DNA from: Acanthosoma haemorrhoidale
Lineage: Eukaryota; Arthropoda; Insecta; Hemiptera; Acanthosomatidae
Assembly (NCBI GenBank): GCA_930367205.1
Contig: OV884014.1
Location: forward strand, 108,352,138 to 108,416,137
Reading direction: 5' to 3'
Length of the DNA: 64,000 bases
The notes beneath the pieces are model-generated. The model searched no databases, was not told the origin of the DNA, and saw only the letters and a program-made list of their open reading frames with translations. Of the stretch, positions 22,880 through 34,875 are shown piece by piece (positions within the stretch are counted from its first letter, which is position 1; each line of letters starts with the position of its first letter). A program made the position numbers and the translations under genes.

Positions 22880-23085
22880 ATTTTTTTTTTTTTTTTTTTT
22901 TTTCTTAGCTCTCAAACTTATAAAATAGGATGTGGGAAAATTACTTTGGGCTAATGAGTGCCTTTCACTAAGGGGAGTCCCCCATTTGAAGGATGTATGA
23001 GAAGGATATAGGGTGGGGTATGCCTAAAGGAGGCGGGTGGAATCAGGAAGGTAGTGAGAGTCTACCGAGGGTGAGGGTGTAATCA
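22880..23085 (-). mobile_element. Second 3' end of the same LINE subfamily
   Basis: Another long T-tract (about 22880-22904) is followed by sequence nearly identical to 22105-22270: ctctcaaacttataaaa, aggatgtggg, ctttcactaaggggag and gtgagagtctacc. Similarity ends near 23085. Two 3'-terminal fragments therefore lie in tandem, the second lacking any RT sequence. Confidence 0.82.
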
Positions 23086-24000
23086 GAATTGATTACAAAT
23101 AATAAGAAATAAATGACAGTAGTATATGACTAGGGAATGGGTTTATCGAGAAGGAGAACGATGTTTACCGAAGTCCTTTCGAAAACACTAATGGAATATC
23201 TAAGCCCCTCCGAGCCTTGACAATAGTCTACTTAGTGTACTTGATTTTCCATCAATCAAGTCCCTAATTCTCGAGCCTCGTCTGGTCTATCATTTGCCTG
23301 GGAGAGGCATCGATGATTTCAGCTCTTTCAAAAATATTTTCAGCAGTAACTACTTAATTACTTGAAGAAATGTGAACTATTTATAAGAAATTGCTGTATT
23401 AGTTCTGGGAAAATATACTTGAGCGTCAAAATGTGTGTGAGATGTGCCCGTCAAATCGTGTCACACAGGCCCGAGTCTCGGTACTGTCAGTAAGTTTTCC
23501 TTTGTCTATTAATTATTAAAAAATAAAGTATTTTAATGTTTTTGCCCTGGGTTGTCATCATCCCGTTCGTTGCCCGTTGAATCGTAGTTGTTGAATGATA
23601 GTTTAAACTTAAACCCACAAAAATTAATGCTCCATTTGCCACGTGGCAGTCACTAAGGATTACTTCAACAAAAAATTTTAGCGGCTTCATCGGTTACCTT
23701 TAACACAAATGTCAAGGTTTCACGGTGATCTTTCTGCTGGCGTTTTTGTTAACAATCTCGATCCATTCTTGTTTGTTTCATTTATTTACAAATTCCATTT
23801 ATGAAATATAAGGAACGAGATAGTTTTTAAGAACGTGGTTCAAATCACTGGACAGCATGAACAAATATCATATGTTGTGTATCGAAAGAATGGCCCCCTT
23901 CGGGTATATTACCTGCCATAAGAAGACCCAATGGCTTCTGGCCAAACACAGAGAAATTAATCATCCGAGCACCTGTTGTAATAATTGTCATTTACAATTA
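23086..24000. other. Non-coding stretch
   Basis: No gene, element terminus or tandem repeat is recognised between the LINE 3' end and the mariner copy at 24001. Open frames are short and have no familiar motif. Confidence 0.5.
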
Positions 24001-24903
24001 AATGGTGTCCCAGCATTAACGCAAGATTTGATTTAAATAGAAAACACAGTTTTTAGTATTTTTGTTGTTATTTTTTTATTGAATTATAAAGTAAATAGGA
24101 TAGGGTTATTTATGGAATAACACATCGGGCAAAGGGCCTCCACGACTTTGCTGGCACATACGCACTCTTTTGTCGAAATTTTCCATGACCATTTGGCATA
24201 AATGTGGTTGAATTTCTTTGATGCAGCGTTGAATTTCCTCTTATAATGAACGGGTGATGTGGGCTTGTTGAAATACACCTTTGACTTCAAATAACGCCAT
24301 AAAGAGAAATCTAAAGGTGTTAAATCGCACGATCTAGGGGGCCAATTCTGATCACCGAAACGAGAGAGTACACGATCTGGAAATGTCTCATGCAGTGTTT
24401 GAATTGTTTCATGGGCTGTATGGCATGTGCCACCATCTTGCTAAAATCACATATTGGCCACATCAATATCATCCAATTTCGGCACAAAGAACTGTGTTTA
24501 CGACGCCGAATCGATGTTCCTGGATTTTCAACAACACTCTCACGCACTGCTTCATGCTTCGACATTTGAATGGCTTGTTTTTGGACGACCAGTGTGTTTA
24601 GTGTCTCCAATTGATCCAGCCTCCCTAAATTTTTAAATTAATCTCTTTACAGTTGATGAAGTCAAAACACTATTCCGACCATATTTTGTCTGAAATTTCT
24701 GTATGAAAAAAACTGCGGCCGCCAAATTTTCATTATTTTAGAGATAATGTTCAACAATAAAGACACGTTGCTCTATCGTGTAACGCTCCAGTTTTACTAA
24801 CTTTAATCTTTGAGCCGTCAAATTCTTTTTTTTTAGGGTTGCCAGCACTTTACCGCACTAATGGCAGCAAATTAAATTCTTGCGTTAATTCTGGGACACC
24901 CAT
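24001..24903 (-). mobile_element. Non-autonomous mariner, copy 2 (same internal deletion)
   Basis: An inverted-orientation relative of the element at 16765-17655. Terminal repeats match GGGTGTCCCAGAATTAACGC at the right end and a slightly damaged GGTGTCCCAGCATTAACGC at the left, with TA at both flanks. The interior carries the same deletion junction (CGTAAACACAGTTCTTTGTG followed by the D-D-I-D-V-A-N block). The two copies therefore descend from one deletion derivative and were not deleted independently. Confidence 0.92.
24106..24791 (-). pseudogene. Mariner transposase pseudogene, internally deleted (copy 2)
   Basis: The start codon expected by comparison with the other copy is CTG. Minus-strand pieces in order are an ERYTIEQ-like N-terminus, ESVVENPGTSIRRRKHSS, then the deletion junction and NWMILMWPICDF in a shifted frame (true frame D-D-I-D-V-A-N-M-W-F). 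Near the end VYFNKPTSP is in one frame, with NFDKRV-like residues in another. It retains more of the N-P-G-T-S-I-R-R-R segment than copy 1. Multiple frameshifts make it inactive. Confidence 0.85.
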
Positions 24904-26069
24904 TAGAAACAAAAGCATTCCTTATCGCTCCAATGTTCTCTTTCCTCTCTCCGTCTTCAAGGATATCTCAAAGGCAATTCACTTTATTTATTTATTTTTA
25001 AGTTTTAACTAATAATTTGCTTTAAATGTTGACTAACTCGTGTCACCAATCAGAAGGCACAAAGCCACAGGTGTGGAATAGCTGCCTGGACTATCAATTT
25101 CTCGCCTCGTGTCAGAAATAAAGAAAATCACATTTGGATGACAAATAAATTGAGCAAACTTAAGCAAGGACTACTTTAGACCATATTGCACAGAATGGAT
25201 TCTCTCCTAGCAAAAAGCTGTTGCTTTTTAAAATGAATTGAATAATCGATTTTTTAATGCCGTTATTGTTAACGCTGTGTGGGCGGAAAAACAGAAACCC
25301 CAGTGGGAACAGAAGAGTTGTAAAGAAAACCCCGGGAAAGGGAGGCAAAATGAGTTGCTTCTTTGGCGGATAAAGTCGATTGCCCTAGTTCCCATGGGAC
25401 AATGAACCTGTAAGCATCTTGTCTAATCAAGCCCCTCATCATTATTATTAATATTTATCTTTATGTTACTCAATGGTGGTTACTTCATCGCCATTGTTCT
25501 TGCCAGTTCTTCTTCTTATATTACTTATTCTATCTTTTAGGATAATATCTTGCCTGTCATATTCCATTGTGTGTAATGCCTGTTTACGACCCTTATCCCT
25601 ACATTTATAGAGAGTCTTCCAGATCCTGCAGCAGCAGGCTTCCGAAATAAGCTTGAAAACACCACTTGACCCGTATCTGGGAACGCTTCGGGCATAAATT
25701 CAAATTTATTCAGGACTGATGAAGTTCGGACAAATAAAGAAACATAAATATCTTTGATAAAATGAGAAAATAAAATGGCGTTGCTTTAACTCAGAGAAAT
25801 AGACGACTTAAGTACCCTGCCTAGAACTAAACAAATAAAAAACGCTGGAAAAAAAAGTTCATTAAAAATCCCCGGCAGCTCATCGGAAACTGTAATTTGA
25901 GTTTATGTTGTTTGCTTCAAATCAGAAAATAAGTAATGAGAAGAATCTCCAGAGCAATTACATCAGGCTTGAAAAAGAGAAAAAAATGTTGACGCCAGGC
26001 AGCCAATAAACTTTTTTATCGGTTCAAATTTGTTTTTCCTTTCGAGCTCCTCTCAACAGTACTCCAATA
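24904..26069. other. Non-coding stretch
   Basis: Bases 25050-25070 share gcacaaagccac with the SINE-like region near 11605, suggesting another decayed SINE body. A short ttta-rich microsatellite lies at about 24985. No gene is recognised. Confidence 0.45.
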
Positions 26070-27283
26070 CGAGGGCGGTCTGAAAAGTTTCCGACCTAAC
26101 AAAGATACAAGACGTTTTTTCAGAAATAGTTTTTTTATTTTTCAACAGTCTCCTTGTAACTCTACACACTTCTCCCAGCGATGCTCCCATCACTGTAACC
26201 CGTCCAAATAGTACTCGGCGTTTTTCTCTGCAAAATAATCGTTCACGAAGGCGATTGCCTCTTGATTTGACGAAAATCTCTGTCCTCCGAGCGCGATTTT
26301 TAGATGAGGGAACAAAATGAAGTCGCTTGGGGCTAGATCTGGCGAGTAAGGTGGATGGTCAAGCAGTTCAAACCGTAGTTCATGGATTTTCGCCATGGCA
26401 ACCGCTGAGGTGTGAGACGGTGCGTTGTCTTGGTGAAACAGGATTTTATTTTTCTGCAAATGTGGCCGTTTTTCCGCAAGTTCTGCCTTCAGCTTGTCAA
26501 GTAATGATGTGTAGTATGCTCCTGTAATGGTTTTTCCTTTTTGAAGATAATCGATTAAAAGAACTCCATGACTATCCCAAAAAACAGTCGCCATCACTTT
26601 CCCACCCAAAAAAACAGTTTTTGCTTCTTTTGGAGCCGGTTCCCCCTTAACAGTCCACTGTTTCGGGCGTATAATGGTGTATCCAAGTTTCATCCACAGC
26701 GGTTGATGAGCTTTGGAAATGTTCATTCGAACAAGTTTTTGGTCTAACGTGAGCAAACGCGGCACCAAACGCGTGGACAGCTTTCTCATCTCTAAATGTT
26801 GATTTAATATGTGACAAACACGTTCTTTTGACATGTTCATAACCTCTGCTATCTCTCTCACTTTAATTCGGCGGTCGTTTAGCGCCATTTGGTGAACTTT
26901 GGCGATGTTTTCGTCGGTAGTTGCAGTTTTTGGACGTCCCGAACGTTCATCGTCTTCCAAGCTCTTACGGCCACGTTTAAATTCAGCTGCCTAAAATTTC
27001 ACTGTGGTGAATGCTGTGAGTCCCCATACACAGAATCCAACTCATCTTTGATTTGCGTAGGCATATTGCCTTTCAAAAACAAATATTTAATGACAGCTCG
27101 ATACTCTCAATTTTGTCCATTTTCATAAAAACACTCAAACGACTGTTACACTACAACTGTGCGTCCAAAATGGCTGAAACTTTGGTGAGTAACTGTCAAC
27201 AGGTGAACAACGAAATTCACTAGCTTTTATTTACGACTGCTGCTATCTTCATGTTGAAGTCGGAAACTTTTCAGCCACCCTCG
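26070..27283 (-). mobile_element. Mariner element, near full length, TA flanked
   Basis: A 1214-bp element with inverted termini CGAGGGCGGTCTGAAAAGTT at the left and the inverse, with one or two mismatches, ending ccaccctcg at the right. TA dinucleotides occur at 26068-26069 and 27284-27285, the mariner target duplication. One transposase gene fills the inside on the minus strand. Length and organisation match a typical 1.2-1.3 kb mariner. The gene is damaged, so the copy is not autonomous. Confidence 0.95.
26135..27120 (-). pseudogene. Mariner (D,D34D) transposase pseudogene
   Basis: Begins at 27120 (MDKIE) and needs a frame change to read RAVIKYLFLKGN and IKDELDSVYGDS, then an in-frame stop before AAEFKRGRKSLEDDERSGRP. 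A 256-codon open stretch follows (26960-26190): AEVMNMSKERVCHIL (HTH) and RKLSTRLVPRLLT. The first catalytic Asp block (V-D-E-T-W-I-H-H-Y-T-P-E) is in a different frame beside an apparent deletion. Then come WTVKGEPAPKEAKTV, ILFHQDNAPSHTS (second Asp) and HPPYSPDLAPSDFILFPHLK (third Asp). A premature TGA after DGLQ precedes WEHRWEKCVELQGD. Frameshifts, stops and the small deletion inactivate it. Confidence 0.93.
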
Positions 27284-29285
27284 TATATATATCGGATACT
27301 GTAGAATTTCTACAAACACAACCTAGGTCAAGCTTGGTTGAGATTTCAGCCATAGCACCGAAAATGTTCGGTTCTTGGCCAACTTCTCCACCACGTTCAA
27401 ATCGGAAATTTCCTCTTTACAGAAAACTCCCCCCTACCTTTCCACCAATGAGATGAAGACGTTAAGAAAGGGAGAGGGAACTAGTTCACGATCCCTGTTG
27501 GTCAGAATAACGGTCTATCTCATTGGCTGAGCGCAGACAACTACTTGCCCTAACAAGGCAGAAATTCAGAGTTTTTTTAATCAGTCGGAATCGAACACTC
27601 TAAGTGAACACAGTTCTGTCTATCTGCTTTACTTGAACTATGGCATTCTTGGATTACCTCTGCACCTCTAACCCGCTATAGGTGCATATCCTTCAAAGGG
27701 TCCCGCTTCCATACAGACGACGGCCTCAGGGGCCCTACAAAATGCCCCTTGTACCGACTCCCCCAGTGGTCCAGTCAGCCAATTTCAGGTCCACACTAGC
27801 CTTTGGGATCCGGACTGTTTTCGCTTACCCTCATATACTTAGAGATGACTCGTGGTCATTTCAAGACCACGTAAAACTACCTATAATACCTAGCCAGTAC
27901 CTCTTCTCCTGAACATAGTGCACTCGGAGGGCACACCTTCTAAGATCTTATGGAGTCGGATCAATAAACAAATATGAATTAAGGTGCCCAAAGGCCGCCA
28001 GCAAAGGTCGAATAGCACAGGGTCTCTTTCTCTTACCAGCCGGGCGAAGAGACCTCGCTCTCCTAAGAAATGAACTTTTTAAGTAATTAATATTGATAAA
28101 AACTATTTTATATTAAATTAATGGTGTACATTTTACCGCAAATTGGAGATTCTATAATTTATCCTTGGTGTTAGGTTACAGTGAACAAACTCTATACAAT
28201 ACCAATATCTGTAGACAGTCAATGTGATCAACATGGAACAAGGGTCTGCAATTTCTATCATTATAGAAAAAGAGTTGATTTTTATAGTTGGAGTTTAGTA
28301 AACTTTAGCTTGTTCTTGTTAACTTTGTTAAATAAATATGATATATTGATTAAATAATCGAGGAAAGGGCAAAGAAACAGAACTGAAATGGATGAGCTAG
28401 TAATAAAACTAGAGGTAGATATTGGACATTGCTACATAAAAATTTTTATCACGTGACAGCAGTGATGTGATGACTTGCCTCTTTACAAGATCGAACAATG
28501 AAAATAAACCATCTCGATTTATAACTGGTGGTATCACTGTATTTGAGTAAACTGGTAAAGTTACATTAAACCAATACATGCAATTGAATTAGATTAGCCA
28601 AAGACTCGAGAAGAAATTGCGACTCCCACCAGTCCTGGCTGTGGTTGCAACGAGCTACCTTATTGAAAGTGACCTCACCATACCGCAAGCAAAGTCCCAT
28701 GTTTTTTTCCACTAGCATACCTTGCACCGAACGAGCTATTCTTCGTCGCTACTCATTGTCCAACCATCGGACATTCATTCACGTGATCAGCTTCACAGGC
28801 TAGTTGCCGTTGATGGAAAAGCCGAGGGCACTGCATAGCCCAAACAGTGTCTCTCCAATCGGGTCAACAAATTGTTATTATTTGACTTAGCGTAACTTGC
28901 ATTGTATGTGAGGAATAATCTCACCGTTACCTTTAAAGTGTTTCACGGCGGCATTTAAGCATCAGGTTCTAGAAAATATCCCAGTATGCATCTTGTTTGC
29001 GCTAAATTTATTTCTTCGGGTTTTTTTTTTCTCAGTCTACAGTTCCCAGGCATATCTCCCTGACATCTGCTTCACAGTCTTACGAAGCCTAACCTAACTT
29101 AAGCCTCTTGCAGCTCTCTCATAAAATAATTAATGAATTACAGTTTCTCGTCAGTGGCAGTGGCTGCTGCCACTATATTTTTACCTTAATTTTTACCTCA
29201 AAGAATTTATTAATGTTTCAATAGCTAGTTAATCTAATCTGCACATAGTAAGTAGTCCCACAAATATTGGCTTATAGGGAACTTT
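27284..29285. other. Non-coding stretch with a SINE-like head
   Basis: The minus strand at 27585-27650 has a B box (GTTCGATTCC) preceded at suitable spacing by TAGTTCAAGTAAAGC, an A-box-like block, indicating a tRNA-derived SINE fragment. Bases 27680-27900 are GC-richer and open on the plus strand for 76 codons, but the translation is not recognised. The rest is AT-rich. Confidence 0.4.
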
Positions 29286-29482
29286 GATAAGAAAGGGAAT
29301 CCTACGGGATCACGTTATTGATCTCTCGGTGCATATGATCCAGGAAGCAGATTACTTGATATTTTCTAAAGATCAATTGGCACGGGTGTTGCCGACTTTT
29401 CAACTAGAATTCCAGCTTCCTCGGCCCTAATGTTTTGATAAATTTCTTCAAGTCTTCTCCTTTTACTAGTGAAATACAAAAA
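29286..29482 (+). repeat. Dispersed repeat family X, copy 1
   Basis: Bases from gataagaaagggaatccta to gaaatacaaaaa recur in the same orientation at 50475-50639, about 21 kb away, with an estimated 85% similarity. This copy has about 30 bp absent from the other. No terminal repeats, poly-A or coding frame identify the element type. It is an uncharacterised interspersed repeat. Confidence 0.85.
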
Positions 29483-30430
29483 GGAGGTTGAACAGCGATT
29501 CGGGAAAGACTGTTTACGAATGCTAACTTATCAAAACCTGTGGTGTGGTTGACCTGTAGTGGATCAAAAATAGAATTGGGAGAACCACTTCACAAAGAAT
29601 CCTTCTGATTTTCTTTCCAAATATCCAACAGATTCAGTCTTGTGATGGGATTTCATTTTAAAAACAAAAATGGCTCTGTCTCGAATCACGGTGGATTGAC
29701 AAGATGGCAGAAGATGAGCACGCATGGTGGTAATTTATAAACTTTTTTTATTTGGGAAATATTTTTTTGTGGCTCTGGACGAAAGATAACCATAAGTATG
29801 GTCAACGAGAACCTTTGGAAAAGTACTGTAAAGCCACGCAGTGACTTGGAGAGCATGAAGAACTTGCTTATTATAATAATTATAACTAGATTGTATAACT
29901 AACTAGAGATTATATCTAAAAATTATCTAGAGTTTTGAAAATTCTTTAACTATGAAGAATTCCCTTTGTTATGCAATTTAGCTCTTGGATATGTTTGTCG
30001 TTTTGGCTCAACATATCAATGCGAGCAATCGTTCTCCAATATGAACCTAATAACATATGACAGCAGAATGTCATTAACCGACTCAGTATGTCCATTCGAA
30101 AAATTTACTGAAATTCCCATTCACAGGGGAGTCTATTAACATTGAGCTGTAGCGATGAATGATTTCATTTTTAAATTTTTGGTTTTTGCTTCTTTTGTTT
30201 CCCAGGTGCTATCCTCCTTCCTCGATTATCAACTTATTCCCATTATTGTTTGAGTTTTATAAAATAACTACCTACATAACATTTTGGTTTTTCTTTTAAC
30301 TCTTCCTATTTACTGTATGGAATATGGATGGTGGGGGGGGGGGTGTTATGGACAGTGAGCAGCAGAATATTGTTGCGAGTGTTAGTTCTACACTTCCGTT
30401 CCTTCTAAGATATAACCATGTGCCTTTGCA
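29483..30430. other. Non-coding stretch
   Basis: No homology is recognised. At 30183-30204 a strong pyrimidine run ends in tttcccag followed by GTGCTA, an acceptor-like site without a good adjoining donor. An 11-base G run lies at about 30333. Confidence 0.45.
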
Positions 30431-30804
30431 CATATTGGGCCTACCATGGACTATACTGTGAACGTATCTGTAACTGCAACTAACGGAGATGTCGCTCCAG
30501 TTACACCAGTTCCATTACGTTCCACTAGCAGCCGTGACAGTGACTGTATCTGCTGTAGTTTACCTCCAGACTGGAGCCCGGGGATCACCGCGCGGACCCC
30601 CTCCACTAACCCCCCCCCCACGTTGGCAGGTGCTACATCGGAGGGGAGCCTTCAGTCTGTTCGTGCTCGTTGTCGATCAGGGTGCCCGTGATCGTGTTCG
30701 TGTTGGATCGCTAACGAACTGTTCGTTTGTCTGTGATATTGCTGCTGCACATCGGCATGAGAAATATTCCTTCTTGGTAGTACCTTATTTCACCACTGTT
30801 AAAG
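30431..30804 (+). promoter_or_regulatory. GC-rich island, candidate core promoter and 5' exon
   Basis: This block is clearly richer in GC and CpG than its flanks. TTCAGTCT at 30651-30658 matches the arthropod initiator TCAGTY with A+1 at 30654. GGTGC at +28 to +32 matches four of five positions of the downstream promoter element. A good donor, AAAG|GTAAGG, occurs at 30804/30805, outlining a 151-nt candidate first exon. The only ATG after the initiator opens a seven-codon frame, so such an exon would be mostly untranslated. Longer open frames across the island have low-complexity translations and are not called as coding. Confidence 0.35.
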
Positions 30805-33800
30805 GTAAGGTCTCACGTGCCATATTTAAACAGATTGTAGGGGCGGTTAGAGGTTGCAGACTCATTCTATCTTAAGATCTGAAGCCTAAATAAGTTACTA
30901 TAAAGCTTTTCATGACTCCAGGCAATAGCCCCTATTACATATACTTGTTGAGACATGATAATGTCAGTCGAGATTACATGTATTATTGCTGTATAGCCTA
31001 AAAAGGTCGATATTTGATCCACGCTTAGAAATGGAAGAGCAAGAGAGTGGTCCATGCCCTTAGATGTTGTGTTCACTATGGAAGCACAGGCCTTGTGACT
31101 GATGATCTTATGTCACCAACAACCTGCCCACTTTAGAGGTTCTTCTTATTGTAAGTCCTACCCGCGTAAATTTCATCCTTTGCCCATTAGCCATTGTTCA
31201 TTCTCGTCTGAATACTTCATACATCTTCCGACCTTAAGCCAGATGGCACGCAATTCCCCGTAATCTATCGCCCTATCTTACGTTAATCTCATTAATCCCA
31301 AGGTTTTTATAACTGTATTATTGTATATTTTATTGTTTTACACCGTTCACTGTTCCTTCAGAGATTTGAACCTAAACCAGTTACTGCAACAACAATAAAA
31401 GTAGCTGTGGAATCACTTGTTAGCCTTTTTTTTCCCTGAACCTGTACCCAGATGTTATCCTGTGGGATTTTCGTCACCTCGTGATGTATTCCGTTTTTCC
31501 CCGCTGGGGCTAGCAAAACTCAAATTTCTGCCAATGTGTCGATATAAACTCTTCAAGAGAAGAATATTTTACTTGCCGAAAATTGATTAATAGAAGAATG
31601 ATAACCAACATTCCACAAGTAGCTGTGACAGTCCAGTTAGCGTGAAATAGTTAGGAAATAGCTAAAAATTTAAAAAATAAATAATATTATTTATTGGCGT
31701 TACATAAAGTGATCGATAAAGTCAATTGGTTTCGTAATTAATGTTATCAATGACGTTTCATAACGGAATAAAAACAAATAAACATTGAACAAATAAATGC
31801 AATTATTGCTAACCTCGCAGGACAATGTACAATGGAAGGCTGTTGTACAAATAATCAGCTGTTTGCTAATTAAACTGGAAAAAAGAAAATAATCCTCAGA
31901 CCTTTAACTAACAATTGAACATAATTGCATTTATGACCACAATTTTATGATTGTGTCAGGAAACAGTTTTATTTCTCTAACGAACAAATGTGAAATAGTT
32001 TAATTGTTACAAGGATAGAAGACACCACACCTTGCCTACAAAACGTTTGTGTTATTCACAATGACATAGTTTACCAGATGGTTCAGAATTTTTCGAAAAT
32101 TGTGAAGTCAATTAGATTATTTTCTATGAAAACGAGAAATGGCGATGTTTTCACCTGTTGTTGGTTCTGCCTGTTAAGTAATTTATCAACAGGCTTTCTC
32201 TTGATACTTGGAACGTTGCGATAAACTCAATCGCATGATAACGTAAAGCTACTGATAACGAATTAGTTTCATCAGAATAATTTAGATTTCTAGCTTATCA
32301 AAAACGGTTCGTTATTTTATGGGATTGATAGTGTGATTATTATTAATTTTTTTTTTTAAGGAAAGATTTTAAGAAAATGATTTTATGGCATATTTATCTG
32401 CAATGTTTATAATTTATATCGGCGTTATCTTGACAATATAAACTGTATTATCAGCTGGCGTTATACTGCCGCGCACAGTGTGATTATATTAGTGCAGCAA
32501 ATGAGACTAGTTTCCTTGCAGTGAGAATGCGATGATAAACACGTATGCATATATGCAACATAGTCAGAACGTGATGATAAACATGCACATTTACATATAT
32601 GTAACGTAGCCTGAGTGACAAGTGTGGCATTAAGAATAACAAAATATATGCCCATAGTATGGCTGATGTAACTGAATATAACACTTGAAACATCCCATGT
32701 GAAAAATAAATAAATACTACAAATATTCTGAATTATGTTTAAATTAAATTGTTTAAATGATGGAACATTTCTGAGCTTAAAACTAATAATGATGAGACGA
32801 CTAGATGGAAGGAGGGTGTTGAGGAAGTGCAAGGAGACCGAGGGAGGCTAGGAAGGAGTTTTGATGGATGGAGTTAGGTCCTGATATAGCACCTTATTGC
32901 TTCAAGTCGGACAACTGCAATAATCTTCATAATGGAGTAGTTTAATACAGTCAGAAATTTACTCATTTTTTCTCAACTATTTGCTTGTCTGAAAGATGTA
33001 AGTGGTCACTGAATATGTTTGAGGTATTTTCAACTTGTCGAGGTCGGTGCCACATGGTCATTTTCGGTACAAATCATTTATTTCCATTTAACCATTTCCC
33101 ATCTGCTCAAATCCTAAGTTGAGATTTCATCAAAGTCTATTAGCTGTTATTGTCCAGGCAAAAACCAGACCACCTGTTTTTGTATTTTTGAATGCTTATT
33201 CTTTATTTATTGGTTAGTGTTAGTTGTAAATTTTTTATTTCCCCTCATTAAATATAAACAAGAACTATAATTTTGTTCGGTTCTGCTCCGACTTATTGAA
33301 ACGTTGTACCCCGAAAATGCACTACTACAACTACAAATAGAATCCTGGCTTTTCCTTCTCGAATATGTTATGATATTATTAATGAAGTGTTGAAAATTTA
33401 TAAACTTTCTCTGTTGAACTTTACGCAGGTTTAATTTCCGCACAGGACTTTTGCCCAAAGGTAAATAGTGAATTAACAATTACTTCCTGTTGGTTTTTCG
33501 ACCGGTACGGATTTAAACAGCGTTCTGGTGTGTAGTCCATTGTGTTGCTCATATATGAAGGACATTGCGTTATATTGTTGTTTTCTTGTAATCGCAACAG
33601 CCTTGCTTGTGAGTTAATTTAATCATATCAACTAATATTTAAAAGGAATATTAAATATCTTTAGAAGTTGTAAACAGGAATCCTAATCCTATTAGATTTA
33701 ACATAAACAAATCGGCTTAGAATATTAACATTTTTCTTGTAACTGTGATTTGAACCAAAGGGGAATGATAAATATCATGAAACATTTTCAATAATCCTCA

Positions 33801-34333
33801 TCTTGTATCGTTCAACGGAAGGAGAGGTATTGTTCTTAATATTAGTCGATAATCTGTTCGAATCTGACCTCCATTGCTCTTGATGCGAATGGGAAAACCC
33901 ACAGGAGCACCCACTTCTCGCAGCCATTGCCTCTGGTTCTACTTGTGAACATATTTTTTCTCGATTTGAACTGTTCGTTACCATTTGGAGAGTTCTTTTA
34001 CCTGGTGCTCAATAACCGTTACAGATAACTGTTGGAACTTTTTGCCGATGGGTCGTCGCTCCCGGAAAAATCTTTATTAATTGTTTTTCTATGAACCAGT
34101 TTGTTTTTCAGCAGACCAGGCAATTCACGCTGACAATTTCGGAGTTTCTATGTCATTTGTCTTTATTTTATTATTCAGTAATTTTAGCTGAGCCTACGCC
34201 AGTGCCACATTTAATGAATTCTCATCGGAGGGTGTATACATAAGAACCTCAAATATCCTCGGAGCTGTGATGAAAACCTCAATCCAGATTCAATATTTTC
34301 CTGCAATCCTCGTTCGCCTGTTTATCAGCGTTG
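30805..34333. other. Long AT-rich non-coding stretch
   Basis: Open frames on either strand are rich in Ile, Leu, Phe, Tyr and Ser, as expected of translated AT-rich DNA, and no domain motif is seen. A short CATATATG-containing imperfect repeat lies at about 32535-32610. A B-box-like word occurs on the minus strand near 33510. Nothing else is supported. Confidence 0.5.
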
Positions 34334-34875
34334 CCAACCTTCACCAAAACTTATTTGTTGGAGGGGCTGTTGAGTTCACGTTGATAAAATGATGGATTGT
34401 TTAAGAGCTTTATAGTCGGATGTAAGTATCTATTATATACAGAGATGTAACAAGTCGCCAGTTATGTTTTAAAAAATCTATTTGTCCATTGTGCATGGGA
34501 GGATTCAGCCAGCCAATCTTCACCAAAACATATTTGTTGGAGGGGCTGTTGAGTTCACGTTGATCATTTTAAATGGATTGTTTAAGAGCTTTATAGTCGG
34601 ATGTAAGTATCTATTATATACAGAGATCTAACAAGTCGCCAGTTATGTTTTAAAAAATCTATTTGTCCATTGTGCATGGGAGGATTCAGCCCGCCAATCT
34701 TCACCAAAACATATTTGTTGGAGGGGCTGTTGAGTTCACGTTGATCATTTTAAATGGATTGTTTAAGAGCTTTATAGTCGGATGTAAGTATCTATTATAT
34801 ACAGAGATCTAACAAGTCGCCAGTTATGTTATAAAAAATCTATTAGTCCATTGTACATGGGATGATTCAGCCAGC
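34334..34875. repeat. Tandem repeat, three units of ~180 bp
   Basis: Three head-to-tail units start at about 34334, 34513 and 34694 (spacing 179 and 181 bp). Each begins near ccaatcttcaccaaaac and runs through ggaggggctgttgagttcac, gagctttatagtcggatg and cattgtgcatgggaggattc. A partial fourth unit fades out after ccagccaatgttcaac. The two later units are almost identical. The first differs by a 2-bp length change and a few substitutions. No coding content. Confidence 0.95.

Noticed and set aside
29085..29105. cctaacctaac, resembling the insect telomere repeat.
   Set aside because: Only about two imperfect units; expected by chance.
30183..30210. Very strong acceptor-like pyrimidine tract ending cccag followed by GTGCTA.
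   Set aside because: The following GT is not a donor match and no downstream donor with an open frame is close, so neither a ratchet point nor an exon can be supported.
34420..34450. gtaagtatc followed by atatacag inside the 180-bp repeat, resembling a tiny intron.
   Set aside because: The interval is about 20 nt, far below the minimum size of a spliceable intron, and it is simply repeated with the satellite.
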